Positions 45,794 to 54,993 of a stretch of DNA of 64,000 nt are shown in pieces. Each line of letters begins with the position of its first letter. Within the stretch, counting starts at the first letter, position 1. The notes beneath the pieces are model-generated. The model had not been told where the DNA came from, made no database searches, and was given only the letters and a program-made list of their open reading frames with translations. The position numbers were made by a program, and so were the translations under genes. Origin of the DNA: Methylocystaceae bacterium (GTDB lineage: Bacteria; Pseudomonadota; Alphaproteobacteria; Rhodospirillales; Terasakiellaceae); assembly GCA_013373205.1 (NCBI GenBank), contig JABXIG010000020.1:62001-126000 (forward strand). The letters are read 5' to 3'.

Positions 45794-47725
45794 TCAGGTA
45801 CCCTGAGGAGCGCTTGCTTCGCCTACTAGTTTATCTACGACTTCATCAAGTGCAAGAATTTCTTGCGTTTTTCCACCTAATCGGCGCATAGCAACCGTAC
45901 GATTTTCAACTTCTTTAGCGCCAACAACCAAAATTACAGGCACTTTTGCATGTGAATGTTCGCGGATTTTGTAATTAATACTCTCATTTCTGAAGTCTGT
46001 ATCGCAAGTGAGCCCTTGCTTTTTCAGGGTATCACAGACTTCCTGAGCATAGTCGTTATGGTCACTGGTGATTGAAGCCACAACAACTTGTTGGGGAGCC
46101 AACCAAAGTGGGAAACGACCCGCAAAGTTTTCGATCAAAATACCGATAAATCGCTCAAATGAACCGAGAATCGCACGGTGCAACATAACCGGACGGTGTT
46201 TATGACCATCTTCACCGATGTAATCTGCGTTCAGACGTTCTGGCAAAACGAAGTCAACTTGCAATGTCCCACACTGCCAGTCACGACCGATGGCATCACG
46301 CAACACGAATTCCAGTTTCGGACCATAGAAAGCCCCTTCACCCGGATTCAAGGTCCATTCCAGACCTGCCGCTTCTGTTGCTTCTTTCAAAGCAGTTTCG
46401 GCTTTATCCCATGTTTCATCTGATCCTGCACGTACATCCGGGCGATCAGAAAACTTCACTTTGACATCTTCAAAGCCAAAATCTTTGTAAACGGACTTCA
46501 GCAGGTCACAAAAAGTCTTGGTTTCAGAGATAATCTGATCCGGGCTACAGAAAATATGGGCGTCATCCTGTGTGAAGGAACGTACCCGCATCAAACCATG
46601 CAAGGCACCAGATGGTTCGTTACGGAAACAAGATCCAAATTCTGCCATACGCAACGGCAGATCACGATAGGATTTCAGCCCTTGATTGAAGATCTGAACG
46701 TGACACGGACAGTTCATCGGCTTGATGGCAAGCACCTTGTCTTCTGCGCCTGTAATGAACATATTTTCACGGAACTTTTCCCAGTGACCAGAATCTTCCC
46801 ACAGCTTGCGATCCACCATTTGCGGTGTGTTGACTTCCACATAACCGGCGTCTTCCAGACGGTCGCGCATGTAGCTTTGAACGGTGCGATAAATCTTCCA
46901 GCCATGCGGATGCCAGAAAACAGAACCGACAGCTTCTTCTTGAAAGTGGAACAGGCCCATTTCCTTACCAAGCTTACGGTGGTCACGCTTTTCCGCTTCT
47001 TCCAACATGTGCAGATACTGACGCAGCGCCTTTTTATCTGTCCAGGCTGTCCCGTAAATGCGTTGCAGCATTTCATTGTTTGAATCGCCACGCCAGTAGG
47101 CGCCTGCAACCTTCATCAATTTAAAAGCTTTACCCAGCTTGCCCGTAGACGGCAGGTGTGGGCCACGGCACATATCAAACCAATCGCCCTGACGATAAAC
47201 GGTAACGTCTTCGTTTTCAGGAATGGATTCAATAATCTCGGCTTTATAAAGTTCGCCCATTTCTTTAAATTTGGCGATCAGTTCATTTCGATCCCAGACT
47301 TCGCGTTCTATAGGCAGGTCCCGATCAACGATTTCTTCCATACGCTTCTGGATTTTTTCCAGATCGTCTTCGGTAAAAGGCTTTTCAGTGGCAAAATCGT
47401 AATAGTACCCATTTTCAATGGCCGGACCGATGGTCACTTGCACATTGTCATAGAGTTCCTGCACAGCCTGAGCCATCACGTGAGCTGCATCGTGGCGTAA
47501 GAGTTCAAGCGCGTCTTCATCCTTGGCCGTGACGATGGACAATGTCGTGTCTTCGGTCAATTCCAAAGACAGATCCTTCATTTCCCCATCGATACGGATG
47601 GCCAATGCCGCTTTGGCAAGGCCGGGTCCAATGTCAGCCGCCACTTGGGCGCCAGTCACTGAACCATCAAATTCACGGACGGAACCGTCCGGCAAGGTAA
47701 TCGCGACCATTGATCTCGCACTCAC
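45794..47725 (-). CDS. thrS: Threonyl-tRNA synthetase
   Basis: Class II synthetase, 643 residues, charging tRNA-Thr. The TGS domain (about 5-65) starts [15 protein letters not shown]. The editing domain has the [10 protein letters not shown] motif near residue 78. The catalytic core contains [10 protein letters not shown] with the zinc Cys, [26 protein letters not shown], split as [11 protein letters not shown] and [11 protein letters not shown], and the C-terminal anticodon domain. A GTG at 47725 with AAGAAAGAG upstream or ATG 47710 could be the start. It is the first gene of the thrS-infC unit; a CCTCAGG/CCTGAGG stem overlaps its end. Confidence 0.97.
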   Translation of the reverse strand: MSARSMVAITLPDGSVREFDGSVTGAQVAADIGPGLAKAALAIRIDGEMKDLSLELTEDTTLSIVTAKDEDALELLRHDAAHVMAQAVQELYDNVQVTIGPAIENGYYYDFATEKPFTEDDLEKIQKRMEEIVDRDLPIEREVWDRNELIAKFKEMGELYKAEIIESIPENEDVTVYRQGDWFDMCRGPHLPSTGKLGKAFKLMKVAGAYWRGDSNNEMLQRIYGTAWTDKKALRQYLHMLEEAEKRDHRKLGKEMGLFHFQEEAVGSVFWHPHGWKIYRTVQSYMRDRLEDAGYVEVNTPQMVDRKLWEDSGHWEKFRENMFITGAEDKVLAIKPMNCPCHVQIFNQGLKSYRDLPLRMAEFGSCFRNEPSGALHGLMRVRSFTQDDAHIFCSPDQIISETKTFCDLLKSVYKDFGFEDVKVKFSDRPDVRAGSDETWDKAETALKEATEAAGLEWTLNPGEGAFYGPKLEFVLRDAIGRDWQCGTLQVDFVLPERLNADYIGEDGHKHRPVMLHRAILGSFERFIGILIENFAGRFPLWLAPQQVVVASITSDHNDYAQEVCDTLKKQGLTCDTDFRNESINYKIREHSHAKVPVILVVGAKEVENRTVAMRRLGGKTQEILALDEVVDKLVGEASAPQGT

Positions 47726-47807
47726 TCTTTCTTAAAAATTTCATCAAGAGAGGCAAAGTAGCGAGATTGCGCAAACTGTCAAGGTAAACTGCGCTTTTGC
47801 CTTAGGA

Positions 47808-48011
47808 TTAATGCCTTTTATTCAGACTTTCTGATATGGATGACAAATTCGACTCCAGCGAATTTGTGGTGGCAAGCTTTTCATTCTCGCTAGTCTGGCG
47901 TTCGTGAACCAAAATACCAAGATAGGTAAACAACACCAATGTGATGGCGACCAAAACGCCAATCATCTTTAATTCATCCTTTTTTGAAAGGTCGTACAGG
48001 TGATCATGCAT
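47808..48011 (-). CDS. Small single-pass membrane protein
   Basis: A 67-residue protein that I do not recognise. A short charged N-terminus (MHDHLYDLSKKDELK) is followed by one transmembrane helix (about residues 16-34, MIGVLVAITLVLFTYLGIL) and a Ser/Asn/Glu-rich tail of about 30 residues. AAGGAG lies seven bases before ATG 48011, a good Shine-Dalgarno, which supports a real gene despite the short length. It stands alone between thrS and the repeat region at about 48110-48180. Confidence 0.6.
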   Translation of the reverse strand: MHDHLYDLSKKDELKMIGVLVAITLVLFTYLGILVHERQTSENEKLATTNSLESNLSSISESLNKRH

Positions 48012-48072
48012 AGCCTTTCTCCTTAAAAACCATAGTTATTTAGAATAATTACAGACTTTAACGAATCTGGCT

Positions 48073-48086
48073 GTGACGGCTGTCAC
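48073..48086. promoter_or_regulatory. GTGA-N6-TCAC palindrome upstream of the small membrane protein
   Basis: GTGACGGCTGTCAC, preceded by CT, fits the CRP-type half sites TGTGA-N6-TCACA except for the last base. It lies about 62 bases upstream of ATG 48011. A second such site precedes the DUF2336 gene. Confidence 0.45.
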
Positions 48087-48112
48087 CATACGGCAGATTA
48101 AAAAAATAATGT

Positions 48113-48132
48113 GCCCCTGCGAAAACAGGGGC
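48113..48132 (-). repeat. CCTG-type intergenic hairpin repeat, copy 3
   Basis: GCCCCTG (48113-48119) pairs with CAGGGGC (48126-48132). In minus-strand orientation it matches copies 1 and 2, including the TTTTCG loop and a GCAC 3' flank. It lies head to tail with the inverted copy 4. Confidence 0.55.
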
Positions 48133-48159
48133 CATGTCAAATCATACAAGGTAGAAAAG

Positions 48160-48179
48160 GCTCCTGTTTTTACAGGAGC
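48160..48179 (+). repeat. CCTG-type intergenic hairpin repeat, copy 4
   Basis: GCTCCTGT (48160-48167) pairs with ACAGGAGC (48172-48179), TTTT loop, followed by ACAAAG. It ends a few bases before the stop of the D-amino-acid aminotransferase gene and could act as its terminator. Confidence 0.55.
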
Positions 48180-48186
48180 ACAAAGC

Positions 48187-49038
48187 TTAAATACTCAACG
48201 ACAGTTCAATATATTTTGCCCGCAATTTCTGGGTTATCTCACCTGGTGTGCCATCGCCAATGACCGCGTCATTGATTTTGATAACGGGCATGGCAAAGGC
48301 TGATGCAGAGGTAAAGAAAGCTTCTTTGGCGTTATAGGCTTCTTCTGGAGTGAAGGGGCGCTGTTCAACCACCATGCCTTCTTCTTCGGCCAACGCAAGA
48401 ACAGATCGACGTGTGATACCATGTAAGATGCTGTTACTGAGGTGACGAGTGACAATCTTGTTATCTTGGGTGACGATATAGGCGTTATTGGATGTACCTT
48501 CCGTCACAAAACCATCATCATCAAGCAACCACGCATCCTGTGCCCCTTTTGATTTGGCTTCCATTTTCGCCATACAAGGATACAGCAAACCAACGGTTTT
48601 GATGTCCCGACGCGCCCAACGTAAATCAGGCAAAGTAATAACCGTAATCCCTTTATCAGCGACCGGATCATTTAACAGTTTTTTTGCTTGTGTGAACATG
48701 ACCAAAGTCGGCTTAGGGTCTTTCGGATAGGCAAAATCACGATCAGCCGCACCGCGTGTCACCTGTAAATAAACCAGACCTTCATCAATATCATTATCTG
48801 CGACCAGCTTTTCCATAGCCGCAAGCAATTCTTCATCCGAACAAGGTGCCGGAATATCCAGCTCGTTTAAAGAACGATGCAAGCGCGCCACATGGCCTTC
48901 GGTTTCCAGCAACTTGCCTTTCAAGACCGAACAGACTTCATAAACCCCGTCGGCGAACAAAAAACCACGATCAAAAACAGAAATCTGCGCGTCTTCTTCT
49001 GCAATAAAAGCGCCATTTACATAAACAGTACGGCTCAT
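48187..49038 (-). CDS. D-amino-acid (D-alanine) transaminase
   Basis: PLP fold-type IV aminotransferase, 283 residues, interconverting D-amino acids and 2-oxo acids (D-Ala plus 2-oxoglutarate giving D-Glu plus pyruvate in the prototype). Lys147 in RRDIKTVGLLYP is the PLP lysine. Other signatures are YVNGAFIAEEDAQISVFDRGF and EGTSNNAYIV. Branched-chain transaminases share the fold, but the DIKTVG lysine context and the DgcN/DgcA neighbours favour a D-amino-acid enzyme. It is the last gene of the D-Glu operon, 15 bases after dgcA. Confidence 0.85.
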   Translation of the reverse strand: MSRTVYVNGAFIAEEDAQISVFDRGFLFADGVYEVCSVLKGKLLETEGHVARLHRSLNELDIPAPCSDEELLAAMEKLVADNDIDEGLVYLQVTRGAADRDFAYPKDPKPTLVMFTQAKKLLNDPVADKGITVITLPDLRWARRDIKTVGLLYPCMAKMEAKSKGAQDAWLLDDDGFVTEGTSNNAYIVTQDNKIVTRHLSNSILHGITRRSVLALAEEEGMVVEQRPFTPEEAYNAKEAFFTSASAFAMPVIKINDAVIGDGTPGEITQKLRAKYIELSLSI

Positions 49039-49053
49039 TTCTTTATCCTTATC

Positions 49054-50037
49054 CTAACCCCAAAGCTGCGTGCTGGGCGGGGACATGATCCCCTTGTTAA
49101 ATTTAATTGCATTTTCGTAATCTTTGGCCAACAACAACGGACCATCCAGATCGACCACGCGTGCCCCTTGGGCAACCACCATCGCAGGGGCCATAGCCAA
49201 TGACGGGGCAAGCATGCAACCAACCATAATGCCAAGCCCGGCCTTTTCAGCCGCTTCTTTCAGCAAGACCGCTTCGGTCAAGCCGCCGGTTTTATCCAAC
49301 TTGATATTAATCATATCGTACTTGCCTTCAATGTCGGCCAAAGACGCAAGCCCATGACAACTTTCATCGGCACAAATCGGCACAGGACGTGCTATATCGC
49401 GCAACGCCTCATCATGGCCTGCAGGCAACGGCTGTTCGATCATTTCAACACCCAGCTCAACCAGTTTAGGGGCCAAGTGCTGATACACTTCAGCTGTCCA
49501 GCCTTCGTTAGCATCAACGATAATACGCGATTTCGGGGCACCCTGTCTGACAGCAGCCACCCGGTCCAGATCGTCAGGACCCGCCAGTTTCAGCTTTAAC
49601 AGGGGCATATGTGCCGCTTTCTGCGCCTTTTGCCCCATCATTTCAGGTGTATCCAAAGACAAAGTATAGGCTGTTGTAAGTGGGTTCAGCTTGGCAAGCC
49701 CCAACAATTCCCACACCCGTTTGCCCGCCTGTTTGGCTTCCAGATCCCAAAAGGCACAGTCTACTGCATTGCGCGCAGCCCCTGCGGGCATGGTGGTTTG
49801 CAGACTGATACGGTCCAGCCCCGCTTCGATATCATCTTTAAGGGCTAAAATCTGCAGGCTGACGCTATCCTGACTTTCACCATAATGGGCATAAGGGACA
49901 CATTCCCCGCGACCACGATGACCATCTTCCACAAGCTCAACCACCACAACATCCGCTGTGGTTTTTGTCCCGCGTGAAATGGTAAAGCTGCCTGCAATAG
50001 GCCAGGATTTCCGGCTGACGTTCAGTTCAACGACCAT
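49054..50037 (-). CDS. dgcA: N-acetyl-D-glutamate racemase (DgcA), enolase superfamily
   Basis: A dipeptide-epimerase-like enzyme of the enolase superfamily. All catalytic positions are present: the KxK pair Lys148 and Lys150 in PLLKLKLAG, metal ligands Asp175 (VDANEGW), Glu201 (EQPLP) and Asp224 (CADES), and the second-face Lys246 (NIKLDKTGG). The family includes L-Ala-D/L-Glu epimerase; with a DUF1611 (DgcN) partner directly upstream I favour DgcA of the D-glutamate route. The start at ATG 50037 forms TGATG with the dgcN stop; the upstream in-frame ATG at 50088 lies inside dgcN and is not needed. Confidence 0.8.
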   Translation of the reverse strand: MVVELNVSRKSWPIAGSFTISRGTKTTADVVVVELVEDGHRGRGECVPYAHYGESQDSVSLQILALKDDIEAGLDRISLQTTMPAGAARNAVDCAFWDLEAKQAGKRVWELLGLAKLNPLTTAYTLSLDTPEMMGQKAQKAAHMPLLKLKLAGPDDLDRVAAVRQGAPKSRIIVDANEGWTAEVYQHLAPKLVELGVEMIEQPLPAGHDEALRDIARPVPICADESCHGLASLADIEGKYDMINIKLDKTGGLTEAVLLKEAAEKAGLGIMVGCMLAPSLAMAPAMVVAQGARVVDLDGPLLLAKDYENAIKFNKGIMSPPSTQLWG

Positions 50038-51032
50038 CAAAGCACATCCACAATGCGGGCAACCCCGTTTCGAACCGGATCCACACAAGGCAGACCAAAT
50101 TTTGCTTCGGTCTCTTTCAAATACGTATCGGCTTCAGCCTCGCTCATATGCGAGGTATTAACGCTGATGGCAACGAATTTAGCCTCTTTATTCGTCAACT
50201 GCGCCATATGTAACGCCAGTTCCATCACATCTTCCATAGCCGGAACCGGAAAGTCGGGAAGCCCGCGCATATGCGTGCGGGTTGGTTCATGACACAGGAC
50301 CAGTGCATCCGCCTGCGCCCCATGGATCAAGCCTGTGGTCACACCTGCGAAGGAAGCATGATAGACAGAACCTTGACCTTCGATCAAATCCCAATGATCG
50401 TCATCATTGTCAGGGGAAATGGTTTCAACAGACCCTGAAATAAAATCAGCCGCCACCGCATCAATGGACACCCCAGAACCCGTAATCAGAATCCCAGTTT
50501 GACCTGTAGCACGGAAATCGGCCTTCATCCCGCGTTCGCGCATTTCTTTTTCAATCGCCAAGGCGGTATACATTTTCCCACAAGAACAATCCGTCCCGAC
50601 GGGCAACAGGCGTTTCCCTGTGCGCTTTTTCCCATTAGCAACCGGATATGTTTCTGTTGGATGGCGCACGTCAAATAATTTACGGCCCAGTTTATCGGCC
50701 GTTTCTTTCAATTCAGCCACATCCGCCAGTTTGTTATGCAGCCCCGCTGCCAGATCAAGACCCGCTTCTAATGCTTCTTTCAAGACAGCAACCCAAGCGT
50801 CAGAAATCACACCACCACGGTTGGCAACGCCAATCACCATTGTTTTTGCCCCGGCCTTGATGGCTTCTTCAATCGTCATGTCCGTAAGACCCAAATCAGC
50901 CTTACAGCCTTCCAGGCGCAATTGTGCCAAAGCATTTTCCGGGCGCCAGTCTTTAATTCCTTGGGCCACTTTAGCGGCCAGCGGATCAGCTGCATCGCCT
51001 AAAAACAACAGGTAAGGGCGTTTGATTTCCAT
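50037..51032 (-). CDS. dgcN: D-glutamate N-acetyltransferase (DgcN, DUF1611)
   Basis: A 331-residue DUF1611 protein. Members called DgcN acetylate D-glutamate with acetyl-CoA so that DgcA can racemise it to N-acetyl-L-glutamate. The nucleotide or acyl-CoA-binding segment VGTDCSCGKMYTALA near residue 150 and the WDLIEGQGSVYHASFAGVT block are characteristic. I start at ATG 51032, which has AAGGA seven bases upstream; ATG 51059 is less likely. The stop overlaps the dgcA start, so the pair is translationally coupled. It diverges from an Lrp-type regulator. Confidence 0.8.
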   Translation of the reverse strand: MEIKRPYLLFLGDAADPLAAKVAQGIKDWRPENALAQLRLEGCKADLGLTDMTIEEAIKAGAKTMVIGVANRGGVISDAWVAVLKEALEAGLDLAAGLHNKLADVAELKETADKLGRKLFDVRHPTETYPVANGKKRTGKRLLPVGTDCSCGKMYTALAIEKEMRERGMKADFRATGQTGILITGSGVSIDAVAADFISGSVETISPDNDDDHWDLIEGQGSVYHASFAGVTTGLIHGAQADALVLCHEPTRTHMRGLPDFPVPAMEDVMELALHMAQLTNKEAKFVAISVNTSHMSEAEADTYLKETEAKFGLPCVDPVRNGVARIVDVL

Positions 51033-51146
51033 GTCTTTTTCCTTAAATCCATTGATCATCGTTACAATTAGTTTGCCAGAAACGGGAAAGTAATGTACCC
51101 AATGTTGGCCCCGAAATGGGTTTTTTGCATCAAAAAGGCTGCGTAA

Positions 51147-51626
51147 ATGAGCAATTTACCCACACCATTAGACAAAACAGATCGCCTGCTGTTAAATCTT
51201 TTACAGAAAAACAACCGACTCTCTGCCGAAACATTGGCAGACAAGGTGGGGTCTTCAAGGTCTTCTGTGCAGCGCCGGATCAAAAGAATGCGCGAAGAAG
51301 GCGTGATCGAAGCCGAAGTCGCGATCCTGTCATCCAAGGTGTTGGAAAACCGGATGCAGGCCATTGTCGATGTGAAATTGGAAAGCGTGCGCGGCAACTT
51401 GTTAGATGATTTTCGCCAATCCATGCTGTCGCTGGATGCGGTTCAGCAATGCTATTATGTGACGGGAGAAGTGGATTTTATCGTCATCCTGTGTCTCGAA
51501 AGCATGCAGGAATATGACCGCATCGCCCGACAATATTTTGCCGATGCCCCTAATGTGCGGCGCTATCATTCATCGATCGTGTCTGATCGCGTGAAAGTGA
51601 ATTTAAACGTGCCCTTAAAAGCTTAA
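51147..51626 (+). CDS. Lrp/AsnC family regulator, probable D-glutamate operon regulator
   Basis: A 159-residue regulator. The winged helix has LSAETLADKVGSSRSSVQRRIKRMREEGVI (shown here as LSAETLADKVG then SRSSVQRRIKR), and the ligand domain contains GEVDFIVILCL. It diverges from the dgcN-dgcA-transaminase operon with a 114-base gap, so it is probably its regulator, perhaps sensing D-Glu or another amino acid. It is unlike the Lrp gene at 16371-16829. Its end lies inside a hairpin shared with the convergent folE region. Confidence 0.87.
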   Translation: MSNLPTPLDKTDRLLLNLLQKNNRLSAETLADKVGSSRSSVQRRIKRMREEGVIEAEVAILSSKVLENRMQAIVDVKLESVRGNLLDDFRQSMLSLDAVQQCYYVTGEVDFIVILCLESMQEYDRIARQYFADAPNVRRYHSSIVSDRVKVNLNVPLKA

Positions 51627-51633
51627 GGGCACG
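51608..51633. terminator. Hairpin at the lrp-folE convergence
   Basis: A perfect 11-bp stem (51608-51618 with 51623-51633, four-base loop) spans the Lrp stop codon. T runs are weak on both sides, so it is a possible rather than certain terminator. Confidence 0.55.
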
Positions 51634-51638
51634 ATATC

Positions 51639-52268
51639 TTAATAAGGGCTAACCGACTGACCACTGGCCGGATTTCCGATCATGGTCAAAAACTCTTTGC
51701 GGGTGGCAAGATTTTCGCGGAATGAGCCCAACATGCGGGACGTCACCATGGTCACACCGGGTTTATAGACACCACGGGTCGTCATACATTGATGTTGGGC
51801 TTCGATAACAACTGCAACACCATGGGGGTCGAGCACTTCCTGAATGACGTTGGCGACTTGCGCGGTCATTTTTTCCTGAATTTGCAAACGTTTTGCGAAG
51901 ACTTCGATAATCCGCGCCAGTTTGGAAATTCCAACCACACGATTTTTCGGCATATAGGCCACATGGGCTTTACCCAAAATCGGAACCATATGATGTTCAC
52001 AGTGCGATTCGAAACGGATGTCGCGCAGCAAAACCATCTCGTCATAACCGTCGGTTTCTTCGAAGGTGCGCTTCAGGATGTCTTCCGGATCCTGATCGTA
52101 TCCTGCAAAGAATTCTTCGTATGAACGTACAACACGGTCAGGTGTACCCACCAAACCTTCGCGGTTAGGATCATCACCCGCCCAGCGGATCAAGGTACGG
52201 ACGGCTTCTTCAGCTTCTTCACGGCTAGGGGGGCTGCTGATTACATCTAATTTTGGTTTTGTGCTCAC
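51639..52268 (-). CDS. folE: GTP cyclohydrolase I
   Basis: Converts GTP to 7,8-dihydroneopterin triphosphate, the first step of folate or pterin synthesis. The 209 residues contain the zinc-binding [13 protein letters not shown] segment and the second Cys in [11 protein letters not shown], along with [18 protein letters not shown]. The start is GTG 52268 with AAGGA upstream. It fits with the pterin dehydratase at 28079 as a user of the same pterin pool. Confidence 0.95.
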   Translation of the reverse strand: MSTKPKLDVISSPPSREEAEEAVRTLIRWAGDDPNREGLVGTPDRVVRSYEEFFAGYDQDPEDILKRTFEETDGYDEMVLLRDIRFESHCEHHMVPILGKAHVAYMPKNRVVGISKLARIIEVFAKRLQIQEKMTAQVANVIQEVLDPHGVAVVIEAQHQCMTTRGVYKPGVTMVTSRMLGSFRENLATRKEFLTMIGNPASGQSVSPY

Positions 52269-52355
52269 GAGACATTCCTTTCAGGTTTGGACATTCACTG
52301 TGGCTCTATACGTCATCATTGAGCCCTTGGATTGCCATACCTGAGTAAATAAATC

Positions 52356-52387
52356 AACTATTTCGCGCACGAAAGCGCAAAATAGTT
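52356..52387 (-). terminator. Hairpin after serA, possible terminator
   Basis: A 13-base inverted repeat with one mismatch (52356-52368 with 52375-52387), eight bases after the serA stop on the minus strand. The following T tract is interrupted, so termination strength is uncertain. Confidence 0.55.
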
Positions 52388-52394
52388 GTCTATC

Positions 52395-53630
52395 TTAACG
52401 CAGGAAGCGCAAACGGATTGTGCCCGGAATTTGACGCAAGGCTTTACGAATGCCTTTGCCTTTTTCGATATCGCTGTCCACATCGACGACCACATAACCG
52501 AATTCACCATCCGTTTGCAGATACTGGCCCGTGATATTCAGGTCATGCTCGCTCATGATTTCGGCAATTTTCGCCATCACGCCCGGCTTGTTTTCATGGA
52601 TATGCATAAAGCGTGTACCTTCACCCTTGACTGGCAAGGACACTTCCATAAAGTTCACCGCCCCAAAGGTAGAACCATCATCGGAATATTTCACCAGCTT
52701 TTCAGCCACTTCGGTGCCGATATTGGCTTGGGCTTCTTGCGTGGACCCACCGATATGCGGGGTTAGGATCACATTGGGAAGACCACGCAGTTCAGAAACA
52801 AATTCATCGTCTGCGCCTTTTGGCTCCACGGGGAAGACGTCAATGGCGGCCCCGGCGATATGTTCATCCTTGATCGCATCGGCCAAAGCCGGGATATCAA
52901 CAACCTGACCACGCGCGGCGTTAATGAAATGGGCGCCCTTTTTCATTTCACCCAATTCACGTGCGGTGATCATGTTGCGGGTTTCCGGGGTGTCCGGCAC
53001 ATGCAGGCTGACAATATCCGATGTTTGTAGCAATTGGTCCATGCTGTCACATGGGGTTGCATTGCCCAACGGCAATTTATTCACAATATCATAGAAGATT
53101 ACGTTAAAGCCCAAGGCTTCTGCCAGAATGGACAACTGACTACCGATATGACCATAACCAATGATGCCCAGTGTCTTGCCGCGCACCTCATAAGAACCTG
53201 TTGCTGATTTCATCCAGCCGCCTTCATGGCAGCTTGTCGATTTGGCCGGAATACCACGCATGAGCATAATGGCTTCCCCCAAGACCAGTTCCGCCACAGA
53301 ACGGGTATTGGAATAAGGTGCATTAAAGACCGGCACCCCTTTAGAAAGGGCAGAACGTAAATCAACCTGATTGGTGCCGATGCAGAAACACCCCACAGAA
53401 AACAGTTTTTCCGCAGCATTAATCACACTGTCTGTCAGTTGAGTGCGCGAACGGATACCCACGATATGAGCATCTTTGATCTTTTCTTTAAGGACATCCT
53501 CATCCAAGGCTTTTTTGTGGAATTCGATGTTGCTGTAACCGGCTTGTTCAAAAACACGGATGGCATTTTCATGTACACCTTCCAATAACAAGATGCGGAT
53601 TTTATCTTTAGACAAAGACAAGTTGCTCAC
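52395..53630 (-). CDS. serA: D-3-phosphoglycerate dehydrogenase
   Basis: Oxidises 3-phosphoglycerate to 3-phosphohydroxypyruvate with NAD, the first step of serine synthesis. At 411 residues it is the E. coli-type short form: D-2-hydroxyacid dehydrogenase core with GYGHIGSQLSILAEALGF (dinucleotide site) and the His in TPHIGGSTQEAQ, then a C-terminal ACT domain (about 335-411) that binds serine as feedback inhibitor. The start is GTG 53630 with GGAG eight bases upstream. A hairpin follows the stop. Confidence 0.93.
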   Translation of the reverse strand: MSNLSLSKDKIRILLLEGVHENAIRVFEQAGYSNIEFHKKALDEDVLKEKIKDAHIVGIRSRTQLTDSVINAAEKLFSVGCFCIGTNQVDLRSALSKGVPVFNAPYSNTRSVAELVLGEAIMLMRGIPAKSTSCHEGGWMKSATGSYEVRGKTLGIIGYGHIGSQLSILAEALGFNVIFYDIVNKLPLGNATPCDSMDQLLQTSDIVSLHVPDTPETRNMITARELGEMKKGAHFINAARGQVVDIPALADAIKDEHIAGAAIDVFPVEPKGADDEFVSELRGLPNVILTPHIGGSTQEAQANIGTEVAEKLVKYSDDGSTFGAVNFMEVSLPVKGEGTRFMHIHENKPGVMAKIAEIMSEHDLNITGQYLQTDGEFGYVVVDVDSDIEKGKGIRKALRQIPGTIRLRFLR

Positions 53631-53774
53631 GACGGGTGCTCCTATAAAAATGTGGCGAAATCAGACTGTGGTTTTTAAGTGGTCTGCCCTTTGAAAACAA
53701 CATATTTTCCATACCTCACGACTTTTTGACTCTATTTGGCGTTAAATCAGGACATAAAAAAACCCGTATGAGGC

Positions 53775-53788
53775 GTGATGGCCGTCAC
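53775..53788. promoter_or_regulatory. GTGA-N6-TCAC palindrome upstream of the DUF2336 gene
   Basis: GTGATGGCCGTCAC matches the CRP-type half-site spacing and resembles the site at 48073-48086. It lies about 91 bases upstream of ATG 53879, between serA and that gene. Confidence 0.42.
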
Positions 53789-53878
53789 TTCCCCTCTTAA
53801 ATATTGATTCTAAACTGGTCAGAGTATGAAATATTTCATATACTTTAAATTAATGGGAAACAGGGAAAATCCACCGAG

Positions 53879-54958
53879 ATGTCAGAAGTCACGCAAAATG
53901 ATGTGAAAGAACTTTTTGAGGATGCGAACCCTGAACGGCGCGCCGTTCTGGCGCAAAAGCTCGGCCATGACCTGAATTCCAATTCCCTGTCTGAAACAGA
54001 ACAACAACTCGCTATCGCCATCTGTCAGAAACTGGCCGAAGATGTGGATATCGCTGTGCGCCAAAGCCTGTCCAAGACATTGAAAGAATGTAACGAAATC
54101 CCCAAAGAACTGGCGCTGAAACTGGCAAATGATGTCTTGGAAGTCGGCCTGCCGATGATCGAGTTCAGCACCCTCTTAGAAGATCGTGACCTGATCGCTT
54201 TGGCACGCACTGGCGACAAAGGCCGCCAACTGGCCATTTCCCATCGCAAAACCCTAAGTCCGGTTCTCTCCCACACATTAGCCGAAGAATGTGATGAAGA
54301 TGTGGTCGAGTCGCTGCTCAAGAACGATGGGGCAGAATTGGCAGATGAAACTTATGACGCCGTGCTTGACCGATTCCAGCACAGCCCCCGTATCCATGAT
54401 GGCATCGTCCATCGTCACAAGCTGCCAAAAGAAGTTGTTGAACGCATGGTCGATCTGGTCAGCGACCAATTAAAAGCCCATCTTATTAAACAACATTCCG
54501 TTTCCTCCGTTCTGGCGGAAAAAATGATCCTGGAATCACGCGAAGATGCGGTCAGACGTATTCTTGCAGACCCCCATTCCAAACGCGATGCCGCTTATTT
54601 AGTGAATGAGCTGTATAAAGCAGACCGCCTCAGCACGGAACTGATCTTTCGCGCCCTTGAAATTGGGGATCGTTCGTTTTTTGAACATGCCATGGCTAAA
54701 AAATGCAATATCTCTGTCGATGCTGCGCTGACCTTGATTAAAGACCCCGGTGAACGGGGGTTTGCTGCCCTGTACAATAAAGCAGGCCTGCCGAAGAAAG
54801 ATTTTCAGTCCATCAATTATCTTGTAGATGCAGAATATCGCAGCAAACGTCATTCACCGATTACACGGCAAAAAGATCAACCCTTGCCCTCAGAGCAGGA
54901 ACCTGAAAGCTGGCTGACCGAAACCGCCAAACCAAAGAAAAAATGGGGCTTATTCTAG
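53879..54958 (+). CDS. DUF2336 protein with helical repeats
   Basis: A 359-residue cytoplasmic protein made of helical repeats typical of DUF2336, with patterns such as VRQSLSKTLKEC, ADETYDAVLDRFQHSP, REDAVRRILADP and RGFAALYNKAGLP. The last 45 residues are charged and Pro-rich (TRQKDQPLPSEQEPE). Proteins of this family occur in alphaproteobacteria near signalling or motility genes, and this one converges on cheZ with a 35-base gap. Biochemical function is unknown. Confidence 0.82.
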   Translation: MSEVTQNDVKELFEDANPERRAVLAQKLGHDLNSNSLSETEQQLAIAICQKLAEDVDIAVRQSLSKTLKECNEIPKELALKLANDVLEVGLPMIEFSTLLEDRDLIALARTGDKGRQLAISHRKTLSPVLSHTLAEECDEDVVESLLKNDGAELADETYDAVLDRFQHSPRIHDGIVHRHKLPKEVVERMVDLVSDQLKAHLIKQHSVSSVLAEKMILESREDAVRRILADPHSKRDAAYLVNELYKADRLSTELIFRALEIGDRSFFEHAMAKKCNISVDAALTLIKDPGERGFAALYNKAGLPKKDFQSINYLVDAEYRSKRHSPITRQKDQPLPSEQEPESWLTETAKPKKKWGLF

Positions 54959-54993
54959 GGCGATGACTTTAGCCTAACATCCCTAAAGCAGAT

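Noticed and set aside
47726-47807. T-box or other tRNA-sensing leader before thrS
   Set aside because: Only about 80 bases are available and no such structure is seen; this control is not usual in proteobacteria.
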